Of a stretch of DNA of 59,015 bases, positions 56,057 to 59,015 are shown one piece after another. Source of the DNA: Lachnospiraceae bacterium (lineage in GTDB: Bacteria; Bacillota; Clostridia; Lachnospirales; Lachnospiraceae); the NCBI GenBank assembly GCA_024403415.1, contig JAKSRY010000014.1, positions 1-59,015 on the forward strand, in the 5' to 3' direction. Positions within the stretch are counted from its first letter, which is position 1; the number at the start of each line of letters is the position of its first letter. The notes beneath the pieces are model-generated. The model was not told where the DNA came from. It was given only the letters and a program-made list of their open reading frames with translations, and ran no database searches. The position numbers were made by a program, and so were the translations under genes.

Positions 56057-56602
56057 TTATTTTAAGGCATCATCATAATGTGCTCGTTCACCGCCAATGA
56101 ACTTAGCTCTGGTACGGGCAGCTGCAACATGCGCCTGGCCAATCTTATTATTTGTCAGTCTGACAGGAACCGCAACCTTTTTAAGATGCATTCCTATAAG
56201 GGTTCCACCAATATCTATACCTGCGTCTGCTTTAATCTCTTCAACTGCTACGGGCTTTTCGAATACCGAATAAGCAGTGGTTGCCAGTGACCCACCTGCT
56301 TTTGGTTGCGGAACAACATTAACTATCTCACTAAAAGGTACTGCAGCCTGCTCAACAATAATTGCTCTGTTTAAGTGTTCACAGCACTGAGCTGCTATAT
56401 AGATACCTTTCGAAGAAGCCACCTCATATATTCCTTTAAATGCAGCCTTTGCCACATCAAGGTTTGAATTGGTTCCTATTTTATCTCCGCAAATCTCACT
56501 TGTAGAACATCCAACAACAAGAATCTGACCTTTCTTAAGTCCTGCAACCTCTATAATTTCCTCAGTCACCTTATGTGCCTGCAGTGTAATATCTTCAAAC
56601 AT
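56057..56602 (-). CDS. ywlG: UPF0340 / YwlG-family protein
   Basis: A 181-residue protein of the DUF436 family: LVVGCSTSEICGDKIGTNS, IAAQCCEHLNRAIIVE, VPQPKAGGSLATTAY, DAGIDIGGTLIGMHLK and GGERAHYDD are all characteristic. Length matches. The biochemical function is not established. I chose ATG 56602 because GAGG lies 9 bases upstream; the longer start at 56617 has none. It stands alone on the minus strand. Confidence 0.92.
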   Translation of the reverse strand: MFEDITLQAHKVTEEIIEVAGLKKGQILVVGCSTSEICGDKIGTNSNLDVAKAAFKGIYEVASSKGIYIAAQCCEHLNRAIIVEQAAVPFSEIVNVVPQPKAGGSLATTAYSVFEKPVAVEEIKADAGIDIGGTLIGMHLKKVAVPVRLTNNKIGQAHVAAARTRAKFIGGERAHYDDALK

Positions 56603-56854
56603 ATGCTTATTCCTCATTTCTTTTTACTATGAACTAAATATGTGACATAACATCCACGTTATTATATAATTATAATATAAATGGTAAAAGACTTAAGCTT
56701 TTGTCCACAAACAATCGCGCGAATAGTCTTTGATTTCAAAACTTATACCATCATCTTTTCTTTCATACCATATAATATATAACCACTAACACTATATCAC
56801 CAAAAGAAACTTATTTCACTTATTCTTTATATATTTTCTGAAAAGGAGATTTTA

Positions 56855-58780
56855 ATGTTCGGTCTGACTCTTGATATTGACTATGTAGTAGCCTCACTTG
56901 TTATCCTTATAGTATTGTATATATTTTCCAAGAAGAAATATTCAATGGTTACTAATGCCAATCGCATTTTCTACTACATGGTGCTCTGTGCTATTGCTAC
57001 ATGTGTTTTCGATATCCTGATGAACATTGCCATAACTTATTCGGATTTCTTCCCGGAACCGATTTATATGCTTTTCAGACTTCTGTTTAATGGTGGTACC
57101 TCTGCAATAGCCTACCTTGGTTATAAGTATGCAGGCATGTATCTTGAGGGCAAAGATACAAAACTTATCAAATGTCTGAATGCTGTAACCCTTTTCATTT
57201 TTGTATCATACCTAATTTTGTCTGGCATTAATATGTTTACCGGAATAATTGCCTACATTGATAATAACGGAGTCTATCAGCATGGACCACTGTTCCTGCT
57301 TAATACCATAGCTCCTGCTCTCATATTCTTAATGGTACTTATTCTGCTATTGACAAATATAACGGAATATTCAAAGACCCAGCGTAACTCAATTATTATA
57401 TATTTCCTGCTCACCTTTATTTTTGTCGGTATCGAACTTGCAACCAATAATGTTGCCCCAACGACAATGTTTGGTGTCGCAATCTCTTTAATAGTTATAC
57501 AGCAATCACTCGTTTCGCCGGAATACGTCAGCCTTGAAAAAGCACTTTATGAGCAGAAGAAGATTTCCGAGGAAGCAAGTGAAGCCCGAACAGATGCTCT
57601 AGTTGCTAAAGTCGCTGCTGAACAGGCAAATAATGCCAAGAGTTCTTTCCTTGCAAGAATGTCACATGAAATCAGAACTCCACTTAATGCCGTAATCAAT
57701 TTCAATTCCATGATTTCAAATGCCACACAGGACTCAACCATCAAAAATTACTCTGATGATGCAAAAGCGGCAGGTGAAAACCTTCTTAGTCTTATAAATG
57801 ATATTTTGGATTTTTCAAAAATAGAAAATGGAAAAATGGAACTTATAGAGGATAATTACTCTCTTCGAAAGGTTATTTATGAAGAATATATTCTCTTTTC
57901 GTTAAAGGCATCACAGGCTGGGCTGACTCTCATATTTGATATAGATGAACAGCTTCCATCTAAGCTCTTTGGTGATGAACTAAGAATCAAACAGATTCTT
58001 ACCAATCTGCTTTCAAATGCGATTAAATATACCCGAGAGGGTTCTGTCACATTTAAGGTCAGCCTTGAAAAGACAGATTCAGAAAATGCTTATATCAAGT
58101 TTGAAGTTCAGGATACCGGTATAGGTATTAAGGAAGAAGACCTCGACAAGCTCTTCGAAGCTTTCGAAAGAATTGAAGAACAGCGCAACCGTTCTATTGA
58201 AGGTACAGGACTTGGTGTTAATATATGTATTTCGCTCCTTGCCATGATGAATTCAAAGCTCAATGTTACTTCAGTTTATGGGCTTGGATCTAATTTTAAC
58301 TTTGTACTTGCACAACCCATCAGAGATGCTGCTCCCATAGGCGATTTCAATACCAAGGAAATCACTAAAAAGTCTGAAGAGTATGTTTTTGATCCATCAG
58401 CCATACCTGCTGCCAAGCTTCTTGTGGTAGATGATGCTCCATTAAATCTTAAAGTATTTACCAATCTTCTTAAGAATACCAAACTCGACATAGATTGCGC
58501 AGGAAGCGGTAAAGAAGCTCTTGAGTTAACTCTGAAACAAAAATATGATCTGATACTTATGGATCATATGATGCCGGAAATGGATGGTATTGAGGCTATG
58601 GTTACAATTAAGCACCAGGAAAATGGACTTAACCAGGATACAAATATCATTGCGTTAACGGCTAATGCTGTAAAAGGAGCCTATGAGGAATATACCGGAT
58701 TAGGTTTCACAGATGCTCTCTTTAAGCCGATTATGCCGAATAGTCTGTATGAGACTCTTTTGAAATATTTAACACAATAA
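56855..58780 (+). CDS. Hybrid sensor histidine kinase with receiver domain
   Basis: A 641-residue protein. Residues 1-225 contain about seven membrane segments (7TM-type input without a known ligand domain). A coiled coil (about 228-262) leads to HisKA with His271 in ARMSHEIRTPLN. An ATPase domain has NLLSNAIKYT, DTGIGI and GTGLGVNI. A C-terminal receiver has VVDDAP, Asp570 in LMDHMMPEMDG and the conserved Lys in FKPI. AAAGGAGA lies 6 bases before the ATG. No response-regulator output gene is adjacent, so its partner is elsewhere. Confidence 0.94.
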   Translation: MFGLTLDIDYVVASLVILIVLYIFSKKKYSMVTNANRIFYYMVLCAIATCVFDILMNIAITYSDFFPEPIYMLFRLLFNGGTSAIAYLGYKYAGMYLEGKDTKLIKCLNAVTLFIFVSYLILSGINMFTGIIAYIDNNGVYQHGPLFLLNTIAPALIFLMVLILLLTNITEYSKTQRNSIIIYFLLTFIFVGIELATNNVAPTTMFGVAISLIVIQQSLVSPEYVSLEKALYEQKKISEEASEARTDALVAKVAAEQANNAKSSFLARMSHEIRTPLNAVINFNSMISNATQDSTIKNYSDDAKAAGENLLSLINDILDFSKIENGKMELIEDNYSLRKVIYEEYILFSLKASQAGLTLIFDIDEQLPSKLFGDELRIKQILTNLLSNAIKYTREGSVTFKVSLEKTDSENAYIKFEVQDTGIGIKEEDLDKLFEAFERIEEQRNRSIEGTGLGVNICISLLAMMNSKLNVTSVYGLGSNFNFVLAQPIRDAAPIGDFNTKEITKKSEEYVFDPSAIPAAKLLVVDDAPLNLKVFTNLLKNTKLDIDCAGSGKEALELTLKQKYDLILMDHMMPEMDGIEAMVTIKHQENGLNQDTNIIALTANAVKGAYEEYTGLGFTDALFKPIMPNSLYETLLKYLTQ

Positions 58781-58832
58781 GCATACATATATAACGCTTA
58801 TGAGATATTTATCACAATAGCATGCATATATT
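58762..58832. repeat. Diverged tandem duplication across the hybrid kinase stop codon
   Basis: About 31 bases at 58762-58793 (encoding the terminal KYLTQ and stop) are repeated with changes at 58802-58832, where the same frame would read RYLSQ and stop. The period is about 40 bases. Confidence 0.65.
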
Positions 58833-58868
58833 ACCAGTGAATTGTTGCTTTCAACTAAATCACTGGTA
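58832..58868 (+). terminator. Terminator of the hybrid kinase gene
   Basis: TACCAGTGA (58832-58840) pairs with TCACTGGTA (58860-58868), with a possible GTTG/CAAC inner stem, followed by TTTTGTTTTG. Confidence 0.85.
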
Positions 58869-58908
58869 TTTTGTTTTGATTCATCTACGTTTTTTACATG
58901 CTTTCTGG

Positions 58909-59015
58909 CTGATTAATTGCCGGTTTTGCAACTTTTCTTCATTTCCGGCAATAGATACGCTTGTTTCCCTACTGATTAATTGCCGGAATTGCAACTTTTC
59001 TTCATTTCCGGCAAT
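58909..59015. repeat. Array of palindromic 44-bp repeats, cut by the window end
   Basis: Two 44-base units (58909-58952 and 58972-59015) are identical except at two adjacent bases and are separated by a 19-base spacer. Each contains ATTGCCGG and CCGGCAAT arms able to form an 8-10-bp stem with an interior of 17-21 bases. The second unit ends exactly at the window edge, so more may follow. Confidence 0.9.

Noticed and set aside
58909-59015. CRISPR array
   Set aside because: The repeated unit is 44 bases and the intervening DNA 19 bases; repeats are strongly palindromic over their full length, only two are visible and no cas gene is in the window.

Overview
The window looks like a chromosomal segment of a low-GC Gram-positive anaerobe of the Lachnospiraceae, most likely Butyrivibrio or Pseudobutyrivibrio. 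The strongest evidence is the complete butyrate gene set in the order thl-crt-hbd-bcd-etfB-etfA (7356-13570). Supporting evidence is the YesM/YesN-type sugar-sensing two-component system, chemoreceptors, an intracellular GH43 enzyme, meso-diaminopimelate dehydrogenase, and strong GGAGG-type ribosome binding sites. The genus is an inference. I saw no rRNA, tRNA, CRISPR array, prophage or intact transposase gene.

Layout. 1-425: truncated sugar-binding lipoprotein. 679-7250: a minus-strand sensory operon encoding a lipoprotein with repeats, a membrane-anchored periplasmic-binding protein, a LytS/YesM-type histidine kinase, an AraC-type response regulator and a second sugar-binding lipoprotein. 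7356-13570: the butyrate cluster, with a clear extended -10 promoter before thl. It is divergent from hpf (ribosome hibernation factor), whose promoter contains a perfect 14-bp palindrome. 14592-19803: an NlpC/P60 wall hydrolase, then the coupled genes ddh, a zinc-protease-like gene, an SDR reductase and trxB. 19973-22014: small lipoproteins, one ending in a toxin-like domain, and a zinc-ribbon membrane protein. 22148-25369: carB without carA. 25712-28482: a D-Ala-D-Ala carboxypeptidase coupled to a cyclic-nucleotide-domain protein.

28642-37249 is the most accessory-looking part. It holds a secreted OB-like protein, an HTH regulator divergent from a small Hanks-type kinase, and two paralogous zinc-ribbon membrane proteins. 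A short near-identical hairpin lies at each side of this region (31225 and 35852). A GH43 enzyme follows, with an intergenic region rich in repeats.

37691-44670: phenylacetate-CoA ligase-like protein, two chemoreceptors, a thioesterase and a LysR regulator. 44815-49373: a TRAP-TAXI transporter grouped with a type II pantothenate-kinase-like protein and a cytidylate-kinase-like protein. 49460-54792: beta-galactosidase, a DMT transporter and a galactose-mutarotase-like protein. 54806-58780: a small protein coupled to a BI-1-like membrane protein, a YwlG-family protein and a hybrid histidine kinase. The window ends inside an array of palindromic 44-bp repeats.

Most genes are on the minus strand and end in recognisable intrinsic terminators, so transcription units are fairly well defined. 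The best candidates for something undescribed are the HTH/kinase/zinc-ribbon locus, the three-receptor sugar-sensing operon, the pantothenate kinase in a TRAP-TAXI operon, and the dispersed repeat elements (GGTTTACATAA motifs, the paired hairpins and the terminal array).
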